From positions 1 through 64,000 of the forward strand of contig CBFHWU010000018.1 of the NCBI GenBank assembly GCA_965659665.1: a stretch of 64,000 bases of DNA. The letters run 5' to 3'. The position numbers and the translations under genes are program-made. Below are positions 18,729 through 27,440 of this stretch, one piece after another. Numbering within the stretch: the first letter of the stretch is position 1; every line of letters starts with the position of its first letter. Source of the DNA: CBFHWU01 sp965659665 (lineage in GTDB: Bacteria > Bacteroidota > Bacteroidia > Flavobacteriales > Flavobacteriaceae). Under the pieces are notes generated by a model. That model made no database searches and was not told where the DNA came from. It saw only the letters and a program-made list of their open reading frames with translations.

Positions 18729-19520
18729 GTGTCTTTACAAACAGATAAATCTATTGAATTCATAGTTTCATGGCTAAAAAACTATGCAGTTACCTCAAAA
18801 ATGAATGGCTTTGTCGTGGGAGTTTCCGGCGGAATAGACTCCGCATTAACCTCTACCCTTTGTGCTAAAACAGGCCTGCCCACGCTATGTATTGAAATGC
18901 CAATAAAGCAAGACAGTAAGCAAGTTTCACGATCCTCGCAACACACCCATTGGCTTGCTGAAACATTTGATAATATCGAACGAAAAGTCGTGGCGTTGGA
19001 CGATGTTTTTAGCTCTTTTGAACAACTTAATTCAAATCAAAATCATATTAATCACAAGCTTTCATTAGCAAATTCACGTGCAAGATTACGGATGACTACC
19101 TTGTACTATTTTGCAGCTCTTGATAAGCGTTTGGTTGCTGGTACAGGAAACAAAGTTGAAGATTTTGGTGTAGGTTTTTATACTAAATACGGCGACGGAG
19201 GAGTAGATGTAAGTCCAATAGCCGATTTATTAAAATCAGAAGTAAGAATTCTTGCTCAAGCGGTTGGAGTAAATAAGTCAATACTAGAGGCAGCTCCTAC
19301 AGATGGCTTGTGGGACGATGGCCGAACAGATGAAGACCAACTTGGTGCTACTTACCCTGAGCTGGAATGGGCCATGGCTCAAATCGATGCGGGTAGAACG
19401 ATAAACAACTTTGAGGGACGTCAAAAGAAAGTAATGACTACATATCTAAACCATCATAATGTTAACAAACATAAGATGATTCCGATTCCTGTATGTGCTC
19501 TTCCAGAAGATTTAAGATAA
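18729..19520 (+). CDS. nadE: NH3-dependent NAD+ synthetase
   Basis: Converts nicotinate adenine dinucleotide to NAD+ with ammonia and ATP. The PP-loop is GVSGGIDSALTS at about residues 31-42; other family blocks are LANSRARLRMTTLYYFAA, GTGNKVEDFGVGFYTKYGDGG and PTDGLWDDGRTDEDQLGATY. At 263 residues it lacks a glutaminase domain. The start is GTG at 18729, chosen because it gives the normal N-terminus. A strong terminator follows. In flavobacteria nadE is commonly next to gldB-gldC. Confidence 0.95.
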   Translation: MSLQTDKSIEFIVSWLKNYAVTSKMNGFVVGVSGGIDSALTSTLCAKTGLPTLCIEMPIKQDSKQVSRSSQHTHWLAETFDNIERKVVALDDVFSSFEQLNSNQNHINHKLSLANSRARLRMTTLYYFAALDKRLVAGTGNKVEDFGVGFYTKYGDGGVDVSPIADLLKSEVRILAQAVGVNKSILEAAPTDGLWDDGRTDEDQLGATYPELEWAMAQIDAGRTINNFEGRQKKVMTTYLNHHNVNKHKMIPIPVCALPEDLR

Positions 19521-19530
19521 AATTAATGTC

Positions 19531-19571
19531 AAGAATTTGCTTACACGGCGTGTAAGTAAATTCTTTTTTTT
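19531..19571 (+). terminator. intrinsic terminator of nadE
   Basis: A 16-bp stem (19531-19546 with 19550-19565, one G-U pair) closes a three-base loop GGC. The T run 19564-19571 lies at the 3' foot. It starts 11 bases after the nadE stop codon. Confidence 0.85.
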
Positions 19572-19601
19572 ATATTGTTGATCCAACTAAATTATTAGCC
19601 T

Positions 19602-20237
19602 ATGATTCATGTGTTAGTTGCTGATGCATTTCCTATTGTTCATAAAGGAATAAAAGCAGTTTTTAAAAATTCTACTGAAATTTCAATTTCGGGAAAAGCT
19701 TTTTCAACTGAAGATTTATTTGAACAGCTAGAAAAAAAACACATTGATATCATCATCTTAGAACTAGATCTTCCCACTTCCGATGGTATCACAGCCCTAC
19801 GAATCATTAAAAATCGGCACCCTGAGGTTCGAGTAATAGTTTTTAGTAATCAACCAGAGAATGTATATGCTATTAGTGCGTTAAAAGCGGGAGCTTCTGG
19901 ATATTTAAACAAAAAAGCTTCTGTGAATTACTTAAGAGATGCCGTTCTTAAAGTAAGTTCTGGAGGGGTTTACATCACAAATCAATTGGCACAATCAATT
20001 GCTTTTGATGAAACTACAGGCAGATCAGTAAGATCATTCAAGAAGCTTTCTTTAAGAGAGATAGAAGTGCTCAAGCTATTATGTAATGGAAAACGAAATA
20101 AAGAGATTGCTTTTGAATTGAACATTAGCGAAAAAACAGTAAGTACATATCGTTTGAGAATCATGAGTAAACTTAGAGTAAACAATATTGTTCAGCTTAT
20201 TCGTAAAGCACAAAATCTTCATTTGGATACTTTTTAA
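19602..20237 (+). CDS. NarL/LuxR-family response regulator with Glu at the phospho-acceptor site
   Basis: A 211-residue regulator: receiver domain at residues 1-120 and LuxR-type HTH at about 145-205 (LSLREIEVLKLLCNGKRNKEIAFEL, written here in part). The usual NarL pattern around the phospho-acceptor is LLDLxMP; here it reads LELDLP, putting Glu54 (codon 19761-19763) where Asp is expected. The acidic pocket has only Asp8. The switch Ser (VFSN) and Lys (YLNKK) remain. Known Asp-to-Glu changes can mimic phosphorylation, so this may be an always-active or unphosphorylated regulator. No kinase gene is nearby. Confidence 0.88.
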   Translation: MIHVLVADAFPIVHKGIKAVFKNSTEISISGKAFSTEDLFEQLEKKHIDIIILELDLPTSDGITALRIIKNRHPEVRVIVFSNQPENVYAISALKAGASGYLNKKASVNYLRDAVLKVSSGGVYITNQLAQSIAFDETTGRSVRSFKKLSLREIEVLKLLCNGKRNKEIAFELNISEKTVSTYRLRIMSKLRVNNIVQLIRKAQNLHLDTF

Positions 20238-22189
20238 AGGACTCGATCCAAACGCTCACTTAAAAGCTTCTTAAGTTCGCTATAACTTTTTACCTCTTCT
20301 AAGATTTCAATATTTGATTGATTATTTTGTCCTTGCGTTTGCTTTTGAAGTTCCCCTACTTTTTGATTTATAAGGTGACATCTCAGGTTCAGAATCGTTT
20401 GATTGAGCCACTGACCGATGGTTTCCTCTTTGTCTTTGATAAAAATATTTTTACGTTCCCAATTATGAAGTTGAGAATGTTCATCATTCATCAAAATCTC
20501 AGCAATAAGATGAGAAGTTTCTACATCTAATTGAGTTAATAAGGTCTCTATTTGAATGTTTGTATCAGCCTGAAAAGCTTCTAAGAGCATCTGGTAGGTT
20601 TTGCCAAATTGAGGGGTAGCAAGCTCTATTTCATCTTGTTGTAGATCTAAGTATATTTTTTCAAACACTCTTGCTTGTATGGTAGTAGGCTTCATTTTAA
20701 GTTGGCCTGTTGATTCATCTTCTTGAAGAATTACGTCTTCAAACTCTACTTCTTTACTTCCATACATAAGAAGTATTTTAATGATATTTTGTTCAAGTTC
20801 AAAACGAACATCTACTTGTGAATGTTTTTGGGTTTTTTTAATGACCTCGAAAGCTTGACTCCCTCTTTTTTTGTGTAACTCTCTTTGTACTTTTTGGTCA
20901 GATTGAGATAAGGTGGCAAATAAAACATCTTCACTGATATCCATAATGGATGCGCAGCTGCGAATATACAACTCACGTTTTATAGGATCTGGTATTTTTG
21001 AAATACTCAAAACTATTTCTCTAATAGTATCTGCTTTTTTTATCGGGTCATTTTGAGCTTCTTCGGCAAGTAGTGATGCTTTAAATTGAATAAAATCTTT
21101 TGCGTTTTCGCTTAAAAAAAGGGAAAGTTCCTCAGGAGAACTTTTTCTTGAAAAGCTATCAGGATCTTCGCCCTCAGGAAAAGTGCAAACTTTCACATTC
21201 AATCCTGCCTCTAAAATAAGGTTAATACCACGCAAAGAGGCACGTATTCCTGCTGCATCGCCATCAAATAGAACGGTAATATTTTGAGTTAGGCGACTTA
21301 TTAATCGAATTTGATCTGAGGTTAGTGCTGTCCCAGATGATGCAACTACATTTGTAATCCCTGATTGATACATTTGAATGACATCTGTATATCCTTCAAC
21401 TAAATAACAATTATCCTCTTTAGCTATACTTTGCTTGGCATAATATATGCCATACAACACCTTGCTTTTGTGATAAATATCACTTTCAGGGGAGTTGACA
21501 TATTTGGCGACTTTATTATCGGAAGTAAGAATACGTCCCCCAAAACCAAGGATTCTCCCCGACATGCTGTGTATGGGAAACATCACTCGTCCTTTAAAGC
21601 GATCAAATTTTTTGTCTTCCTTGATGATAGTGAGTCCTGTTTGTGCTAAAAATTCTTCTTTAAATCCTCTTTTTAAAGCAATATTCGTAAAGGCAGACCA
21701 TTCATTGGGTGAATAGCCTAATTTAAAATTTTTTATGGTTTGATCGCTAAATCCTCTTTCCTTAAAATAAGAGAGCCCAATCGCTTTACCTGATTCCGTT
21801 TTCCATAGCGAATCTCCAAAAAACTCTTGTGCATATTCCGCAACCAAATACATGCTTTCTCTTTTATCTAAAGCTTGTTTTTGTTCATTGGTTTGAAGGG
21901 TTTCTTCTACTTCAATATTGTATTTTTTTGCCAGATATTTTATTGCTTCTGGGTATGAAAAGTGTTCGTGTTCCATCAAAAAGGCAACCACATTTCCTCC
22001 TTTTCCGCTACTGAAGTCTTTCCAAATTTGTTTTGCTGGCGAAACCATAAAACTCGGCGTTCGCTCATCAGAAAAAGGGCTTAGTCCTTTAAAATTTGAT
22101 CCTGATTTTTTGAGTTGAACAAAATCACCAATTACCTCCTCCAAGCGGGCAGTTTCAAATACATTATCTATGGTGGATTTCGTAATCAC
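20234..22189 (-). CDS. dnaG: DNA primase DnaG, zinc-ligand-less N-terminal domain
   Basis: A 651-residue primase making RNA primers for replication. The N-terminal domain aligns with the CHC2 zinc-finger fold but all four zinc ligands are changed: Ser37, Ser40, Asp58 and Ser61 stand where Cys, His, Cys and Cys are found in E. coli (SPFSDERTPSF and WKDFSSGKGGN). The TOPRIM domain is intact, with LVEGYTDVI and LFDGDAAG. The C-terminal helicase-binding region is present. The change looks fixed rather than decayed, because the surrounding residues are well conserved. The stop overlaps that of the convergent response regulator. Confidence 0.96.
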   Translation of the reverse strand: MITKSTIDNVFETARLEEVIGDFVQLKKSGSNFKGLSPFSDERTPSFMVSPAKQIWKDFSSGKGGNVVAFLMEHEHFSYPEAIKYLAKKYNIEVEETLQTNEQKQALDKRESMYLVAEYAQEFFGDSLWKTESGKAIGLSYFKERGFSDQTIKNFKLGYSPNEWSAFTNIALKRGFKEEFLAQTGLTIIKEDKKFDRFKGRVMFPIHSMSGRILGFGGRILTSDNKVAKYVNSPESDIYHKSKVLYGIYYAKQSIAKEDNCYLVEGYTDVIQMYQSGITNVVASSGTALTSDQIRLISRLTQNITVLFDGDAAGIRASLRGINLILEAGLNVKVCTFPEGEDPDSFSRKSSPEELSLFLSENAKDFIQFKASLLAEEAQNDPIKKADTIREIVLSISKIPDPIKRELYIRSCASIMDISEDVLFATLSQSDQKVQRELHKKRGSQAFEVIKKTQKHSQVDVRFELEQNIIKILLMYGSKEVEFEDVILQEDESTGQLKMKPTTIQARVFEKIYLDLQQDEIELATPQFGKTYQMLLEAFQADTNIQIETLLTQLDVETSHLIAEILMNDEHSQLHNWERKNIFIKDKEETIGQWLNQTILNLRCHLINQKVGELQKQTQGQNNQSNIEILEEVKSYSELKKLLSERLDRVL

Positions 22190-22237
22190 GTTAATTGTTT
22201 AAAAAATCTAAAGTAATAAATTTGTTAAAAAAAGGTT

Positions 22238-23209
22238 TTATTTTTTTCGTTCAATGACATACTGAGCCATTTGCTCAAGTGAATCACGATATGGTGATTT
22301 TGGAAACTTTTTTAAAACCTCCATTGATTGGTTTAAATAATCAAACATTTTTTGAGTTGCATATTCCATTCCTCCTTTTTCTTTGACAAACGAAATAATT
22401 TCCTTAACGCGCTTACGATTATTGTTATATTTTTTAATCGATTTTTTTAGCCATTTCTTTTCCTTGTCTGAACAAATGTTCAAGGTATAAATAAGAGGGA
22501 GTGTCATCTTCTTTTCTTTGATATCTATTCCTGTAGGTTTTCCGATTCGAGGTTCTCCATAGTCAAATAAATCGTCTTTAATTTGAAAAGCAATTCCTAT
22601 CAGGGTACCGAATTCACTCATTATTTTAATATGATTTTTTGGAGCGTGTACAGAACTAGCTCCTAAAGCACAACAAGCAGAGATAAGGGTAGCCGTCTTT
22701 TGACGTATAATTTCGAAATATACGTCTTCTGTTATGTCTAAGCTTTGAGATTTTTCAATTTGTAATAACTCTCCTTGGCTCATTTCTCGTACCGCAACAG
22801 AGATGATTTCAAGTAGATCAAAATCTTTATGATCAATACATAACAATAATCCTTTTGACAAAAGATAATCTCCAACTAATACAGCAATTTTATTTTTCCA
22901 TAAAGCATTTATAGAAAAAAAACCTCTTCGTTGATAGCTTTCATCCACCACATCGTCATGTACTAAAGTTGCCGTATGTATCAACTCAATTACAGAGGCA
23001 GCCCGATAAGTTCGATCGTTAACTTTACCCATCATCTTGGCAACTAAAAAAACAAACATGGGGCGCATTTGTTTACCTTTTCGAATAACAATGTAGTGGG
23101 TAATGCGATTCAATAAGGCTACATTGGAGGACATTGCGCCAGAGAACTTTTCTTCGAAAAGCTCCATTTCCTTAGAAATAGGTTCTTTTAGTTGTTCAAC
23201 AAACTTCAT
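22238..23209 (-). CDS. polyprenyl diphosphate synthase
   Basis: A 323-residue all-helical trans-prenyltransferase. The first aspartate-rich motif is LVHDDVVDES and the second is FQIKDDLFDYG; the substrate loop contains RKGKQMRPMFVFL. It makes a linear prenyl diphosphate chain from IPP, probably the side chain of menaquinone. The product length cannot be read with certainty. It is the last gene of a minus-strand run, 60 bases after rlmN; a weak -7-like TATATTTA in that gap could start a separate transcript. Confidence 0.92.
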   Translation of the reverse strand: MKFVEQLKEPISKEMELFEEKFSGAMSSNVALLNRITHYIVIRKGKQMRPMFVFLVAKMMGKVNDRTYRAASVIELIHTATLVHDDVVDESYQRRGFFSINALWKNKIAVLVGDYLLSKGLLLCIDHKDFDLLEIISVAVREMSQGELLQIEKSQSLDITEDVYFEIIRQKTATLISACCALGASSVHAPKNHIKIMSEFGTLIGIAFQIKDDLFDYGEPRIGKPTGIDIKEKKMTLPLIYTLNICSDKEKKWLKKSIKKYNNNRKRVKEIISFVKEKGGMEYATQKMFDYLNQSMEVLKKFPKSPYRDSLEQMAQYVIERKK

Positions 23210-23269
23210 TGGGATTTAAATATACGAGTTCTATTTTTAATTATTACATCATTACCACTATCATTTGCT

Positions 23270-24313
23270 TTATCCTTCATTATTGGCTAATTGACCACAG
23301 GCCGCATCAATATCTTTGCCTCGTGAACGCCTCACTGTAACTGGCACACGACTAGCATCTAAGGCATGAATGTAGGCTTGTGTCCTAGCCTTATCTGCTT
23401 GAGAAAAATCAGCATTGTTTACAGGGTTATACTCAATCAAATTTACCTTAGATGGAATCTCTTTACAAAACTGAACCAAGGCATCGATTTCTTCGTTTGA
23501 GTCATTTATTCCTTTCCAAACTACATATTCATAAGTGATACGACTTTGTGTTTTTTCGTACCAATACTCTAGTGCTTTTTTTAATTCCGTTAATGGAAAT
23601 TTTTGAGTGAACGGCATTATTTGATTTCGGGTTTCTTCGATAGCAGAATGAAGCGAAACCGCTAATTTGTACTTTGGTTGCTGGTCTGCCATTTTGTATA
23701 TCATTTTACTAATCCCTGAAGTAGAAACCGTTATTCGTTTTGAGGACATTCCCAATCCCTCTGGACTAGTAATTTTATCAATGGCTTTGGTGACATTATT
23801 AAAATTCATCAAAGGTTCTCCCATTCCCATAAATACAATATTTGTTAAAGGTCGATTAAGATAGGTTTGGCTTTGTTGTTGAATTACTGCAACTTGATCA
23901 TAGATTTCGTCAGGGTTTAAATTTCGCATTCTCTTAAGTTGAGCGGTAGCACAAAAGTGACAATCCAAACTACAGCCCACCTGACTTGATACGCACGCAG
24001 TTGCTCGGTTAGCGGCAGGGATTAAAACAGATTCTACCAGCAAATCGTCATGTAATCTGATTGCATTTTTAATGGTTCCGTCCTGACTTCGCTGCAAACG
24101 TGCTACTTCAATATGGTTGATCACAAAATATTCATTGAGTAAATTTCGATGTTCCAGCGAAAGATTAGTCATCACACTAAAGTCTTTGGCCGACTTTGCC
24201 CAGAGCCAATCGTAAACTTGATTTCCACGAAAAGCAGGAATTTGGTGTTGGACAAAAAAAGACCGTAGCATTTCTTTGTCGAGTGCCCTAATATCTTTTT
24301 TTGGAGGAGCCAT
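23270..24313 (-). CDS. rlmN: dual-specificity 23S rRNA/tRNA adenine C2 methyltransferase RlmN
   Basis: Radical-SAM enzyme that methylates C2 of A2503 in 23S rRNA and A37 of some tRNAs. The iron-sulfur motif CxxxCxxC is CSLDCHFC, preceded by CVSSQVG. The C-terminal cysteine that carries the methyl group lies in DIDAACGQLA. Other blocks are VFMGMGEPLMN and GINDS. 347 residues, normal. It begins six bases after queA, so both RNA-modification genes are probably one transcript. Confidence 0.96.
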   Translation of the reverse strand: MAPPKKDIRALDKEMLRSFFVQHQIPAFRGNQVYDWLWAKSAKDFSVMTNLSLEHRNLLNEYFVINHIEVARLQRSQDGTIKNAIRLHDDLLVESVLIPAANRATACVSSQVGCSLDCHFCATAQLKRMRNLNPDEIYDQVAVIQQQSQTYLNRPLTNIVFMGMGEPLMNFNNVTKAIDKITSPEGLGMSSKRITVSTSGISKMIYKMADQQPKYKLAVSLHSAIEETRNQIMPFTQKFPLTELKKALEYWYEKTQSRITYEYVVWKGINDSNEEIDALVQFCKEIPSKVNLIEYNPVNNADFSQADKARTQAYIHALDASRVPVTVRRSRGKDIDAACGQLANNEG

Positions 24314-24319
24314 TGTTGG

Positions 24320-25369
24320 TTATATGATCAACATCGCATCCCCATATGAATAAAAGCGGTAATTATTATCTACTGCTTCTTTATACGCTTTTTTAATAAA
24401 ATCGTGACCTGCAAAAGCGGAAACCATCATTAATAGTGTGGATTTTGGAAGGTGAAAGTTAGTCACCATGCAATCTCCTATACTAAACTCGTGAGGAGGA
24501 AATATAAATTTATGGGTCCATCCTTGGTATGGATTTAGCATATGATTTGAGGATACAGAAGTTTCTAAGGCACGCATAGAAGTTGTTCCTACTGCACAGA
24601 CACGCTTTTTGTTCGAAATAGCTTGGTTTACTATATCTACTGCATTTTGATCAATAACAAGCTCCTCTGAATCCATCTTATGTTTTGAAAGGTCTTCTAC
24701 TTCAACAGGGTTAAAGGTACCTAAGCCCACATGTAAGGTAATCTCAGCAAGGTTTACCCCTTTAATTTCTAAACGTTTAAGAACATGTTTTGAAAAATGT
24801 AAGCCTGCCGTGGGAGCTGCAACGGCTCCTTCGTGCTTTGCATAAATCGTTTGATAGCGTTCACGATCAAACTTCTCTTCAGATCTTTTAATATATTTAG
24901 GGAGTGGGGTCTGGCCTAATTCTTTTAGTTTATCTCTGAATTCATCATATGAGCCATCAAACAAAAAACGAAGAGTTCTTCCTCTGGAGGTAGTGTTATC
25001 AATGACCTCGGCTACTAAATCTTCGTCATTTCCAAAATAAAGTTTATTTCCAATTCGAATTTTTCTTGCAGGATCAACCAAAACATCCCATAAGCGTTGT
25101 TCCCGATTAAGTTCACGCAGTAAAAAAACTTCAATACGAGCACCTGTTTTTTCTTTATTACCCATCAAACGGGCAGGAAAAACTTTTGTATTGTTTAATA
25201 CCATCACGTCGCCTTCATCAAAATAGCTGGTGATATCTTTAAAGTATTTATGTTCTATCGTTTCACTGTCTCTGTGTAACACCATTAATCTGGACTCGTC
25301 CCGGTGGTCGGCAGGGTATTCAGCTAAAAGTTCTTGGGGGAGATTAAAATTAAAATGTGATAATTTCAT
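24320..25369 (-). CDS. queA: tRNA preQ1(34) S-adenosylmethionine ribosyltransferase-isomerase
   Basis: Transfers and isomerises the ribose of SAM onto preQ1 in tRNA, a late step of queuosine synthesis. Family blocks are LIAEYPADHRDESRL-like LLAEYPADHRDESRLMVLHR, VLNNTKVFPARL, AAPTAGLHFSKHVL and HVGLGTFNPV. I place the start at ATG 25369 (MKLSHFNFNLPQELLAEYPA). The frame is open to 25417, but that extension contains the promoter: the TTG at 25417 is the -33 element. The result is a normal 349-residue QueA. Confidence 0.95.
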   Translation of the reverse strand: MKLSHFNFNLPQELLAEYPADHRDESRLMVLHRDSETIEHKYFKDITSYFDEGDVMVLNNTKVFPARLMGNKEKTGARIEVFLLRELNREQRLWDVLVDPARKIRIGNKLYFGNDEDLVAEVIDNTTSRGRTLRFLFDGSYDEFRDKLKELGQTPLPKYIKRSEEKFDRERYQTIYAKHEGAVAAPTAGLHFSKHVLKRLEIKGVNLAEITLHVGLGTFNPVEVEDLSKHKMDSEELVIDQNAVDIVNQAISNKKRVCAVGTTSMRALETSVSSNHMLNPYQGWTHKFIFPPHEFSIGDCMVTNFHLPKSTLLMMVSAFAGHDFIKKAYKEAVDNNYRFYSYGDAMLII

Positions 25370-25385
25370 AAAGTTTATTAGGCTG

Positions 25386-25417
25386 CAAATATACTGTCTC
25401 CTTACAGGCTTTGTCAA
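25386..25417 (-). promoter_or_regulatory. promoter of queA-rlmN
   Basis: The minus strand has TTG (25417..25415, within TTGACA), 21 bases, then TATATTTG (25393..25386). This is a full match to the Bacteroidetes -33/-7 pattern. It predicts a leader of only about ten bases before ATG 25369. Confidence 0.75.
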
Positions 25418-25429
25418 GAAATTTCATGT

Positions 25430-26662
25430 TTATTTAGTTTGAGAAGTAATTTTAAACCCAATTTTTATGAAATCGTCCCAAAATTCGGGGTAGGATTTTG
25501 ACACCACCCCTGGTTCATTAATCTTAATAGGGACCAAAAGACCAAGCGGGGCAAAAGCCATTGCCATACGATGATCTTTATAGGTGTCGATGGATACATT
25601 TTCTTTTATTGGATTTTTTCGTGCTTTTAAATGTAGAGAATGATGAGTAACTTCAATTTCTGCCCCTAATTTTGAAAGTTCAATTTGTAAAGCTTCCAGA
25701 CGGTCTGTTTCTTTAATTTTTAGGGTATGTAAGCCTGTGAGATCACAAGCAATAGCCAATCCAAAACAAGTTACCGCAATCGTTTGTGCAATATCAGGGG
25801 CATCAGCCAAATCAAGTTTTAGGTGATTTGTTGTCTCCCCTATTTTTAGTAATTGCAACTCATAGTCATTAAGACTGCTTTTTACCCCCAATTGAAGGTA
25901 AATCTCTTGTAATACACTATCACCTTGAAGGCTTTTGTTTGAATAGCTCTCCAGCTTTACATCTGCTTTTTTAGATAAGGCAACCAAGCTGAAATAATAC
26001 GAAGCAGAACTCCAATCGGATTCTACACGCACTAAGAGGTTTGGATCGTGATGAAGGGGTTTTACTTCAATCTCTTGCCCTTCAAAACGGACATCTACTT
26101 TGGCTTGTTGCAAAAGAGAACATGTCATTTTGATATAAGGAATCGATGTTATTTTTCCTTCCAAAAAAAGATGTAATCCGTTTGGCAAACTTGGAGCAAT
26201 CAGTAATAAGGCCGAAATGTATTGACTACTTACATTAGCTGCAAGGGTAACTTTATTGTTGGTGAGTTTTTTTCCATTGATTTGTAGTGGTGGGTAGCCT
26301 ACATTTTTAGCATATTGTATGTCAGCTCCTAATTGTTGTAAAGCTTCAACTAAAACAGAAATGGGACGTTGTTGCATTCGGTGGGATCCTGTCAATGTTT
26401 TTTGTACTCCTTCTTTCGATGCAAAATAGGCTGTCAAAAATCGCATAGTAGTGCCTGCATGATCCACATCAACAATATTTTCCATTTGAGCTAATCCTTC
26501 CAGCATGGCTTTAGTATCATCTGAATTTGATACATTTTCTAATAGGATGTTGGGGAAAATAGCTTGTAACAATAAAAGACGGTTGGATTCACTTTTCGAG
26601 CCTGTAATTGAAATTGACCCCGATAACGCTTTAGTTAAATGGGTAAGTGATAGGAAATTCAT
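25430..26662 (-). CDS. aroA: 3-phosphoshikimate 1-carboxyvinyltransferase (EPSP synthase)
   Basis: Sixth step of the shikimate pathway, joining PEP to shikimate 3-phosphate. The protein has 410 residues and two similar halves. Recognisable blocks are GSKSESNRLLLLQAI, DHAGTTMRFLTAYFA, SDWSSASYYF, DLADAPDIAQTIAV, LKIKETDRLEALQIEL and YKDHRMAMAFAPL. The GTTMR loop replaces the common GTAMR/GNAGTAMRP form. It overlaps the MazG-like gene by four bases and ends the aromatic run. Confidence 0.95.
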   Translation of the reverse strand: MNFLSLTHLTKALSGSISITGSKSESNRLLLLQAIFPNILLENVSNSDDTKAMLEGLAQMENIVDVDHAGTTMRFLTAYFASKEGVQKTLTGSHRMQQRPISVLVEALQQLGADIQYAKNVGYPPLQINGKKLTNNKVTLAANVSSQYISALLLIAPSLPNGLHLFLEGKITSIPYIKMTCSLLQQAKVDVRFEGQEIEVKPLHHDPNLLVRVESDWSSASYYFSLVALSKKADVKLESYSNKSLQGDSVLQEIYLQLGVKSSLNDYELQLLKIGETTNHLKLDLADAPDIAQTIAVTCFGLAIACDLTGLHTLKIKETDRLEALQIELSKLGAEIEVTHHSLHLKARKNPIKENVSIDTYKDHRMAMAFAPLGLLVPIKINEPGVVSKSYPEFWDDFIKIGFKITSQTK

Positions 26663-26991
26663 TTTTTTAATTTAGGATTATTGTGATGACGATCATGGTC
26701 ACGTTTTGTTTTAAGTTGTAGTTTTTGTTCAAAAGCGTGCTGTAGGTCTGTATCGGTTTGATTGGCCAAGCAAAGAAGTACAAATAACACATCTGCTAAT
26801 TCTTCCCCAAGGTTTTTTTGTTTATCACTGTCTTTTTCAGATTGCTCTCCATAGCGACGGGCAATAATCCGTGCCACTTCCCCAACTTCTTCAGCAAGCT
26901 GAGCCATGTTGGTAAGTTCATTGAAATAACGTACACCATGGTCTTTGATCCAATTATCAACTTGTAGTTGTGCATTTTTAATATCCATCAC
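26659..26991 (-). CDS. MazG-like nucleotide pyrophosphohydrolase
   Basis: A 110-residue single-domain protein with the metal-binding pattern of all-alpha NTP pyrophosphohydrolases: EEVGEVARIIARRYGE and then LGEELADVLFVLLCLAN, giving the EExxE and ExxD ligands. Such enzymes cleave NTPs or non-canonical dNTPs to the monophosphate; the preferred substrate here is unknown. Four-base overlaps with dtd and aroA place it inside the aromatic run, whose relation to nucleotide clean-up is not obvious. Confidence 0.9.
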   Translation of the reverse strand: MMDIKNAQLQVDNWIKDHGVRYFNELTNMAQLAEEVGEVARIIARRYGEQSEKDSDKQKNLGEELADVLFVLLCLANQTDTDLQHAFEQKLQLKTKRDHDRHHNNPKLKK

Positions 26992-27440
26992 TCTTTATTT
27001 TTTGAGTCTATTAGAATGGTCACAGGACCATCATTTGTAAGTTCTACATCCATCATGGCTCCAAAACGACCTGTTTGAACCTTATGATTCAATTGAGTTT
27101 GAGCCTTCCCAATAAAAGCCTCGTACAAAGGGATTGCCTTTTCGTGCTTGGCCGCTTTTAGGTAAGAGGGTCGATTTCCTTTTTTAGTTAATGCGTGAAG
27201 GGTGAACTGGCTCACCACCAACAATTGTCCGTCAATATCTTTTAATGATGTATTCATCACTCCCGTTTGATCATCAAAAATACGCAGATGAACGAGCTTA
27301 TTTACCAACCATTGAACGTCTTCTGAAGTATCATCGTGAGTAATTCCTAAAAAAACCAACAAGCCTTTTTTGATTGCTCCAATCGATTGTTGATTTACTA
27401 TTACTTGAGCTGACGAAACGCGTTGAACCACTATTCTCAT
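26988..27440 (-). CDS. dtd: D-aminoacyl-tRNA deacylase
   Basis: Removes D-amino acids mischarged onto tRNA. Both active-site signatures are visible: LLVVSQFTLHALTKKGNRPS (SQxT type) and the Gly-cisPro loop ELTNDGPVTILID. The start is ATG 27440, which forms an ATGA overlap with the rsgA stop; three codons upstream (27449) is also open but unlikely. The length of 150 residues is normal. Confidence 0.95.
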   Translation of the reverse strand: MRIVVQRVSSAQVIVNQQSIGAIKKGLLVFLGITHDDTSEDVQWLVNKLVHLRIFDDQTGVMNTSLKDIDGQLLVVSQFTLHALTKKGNRPSYLKAAKHEKAIPLYEAFIGKAQTQLNHKVQTGRFGAMMDVELTNDGPVTILIDSKNKE

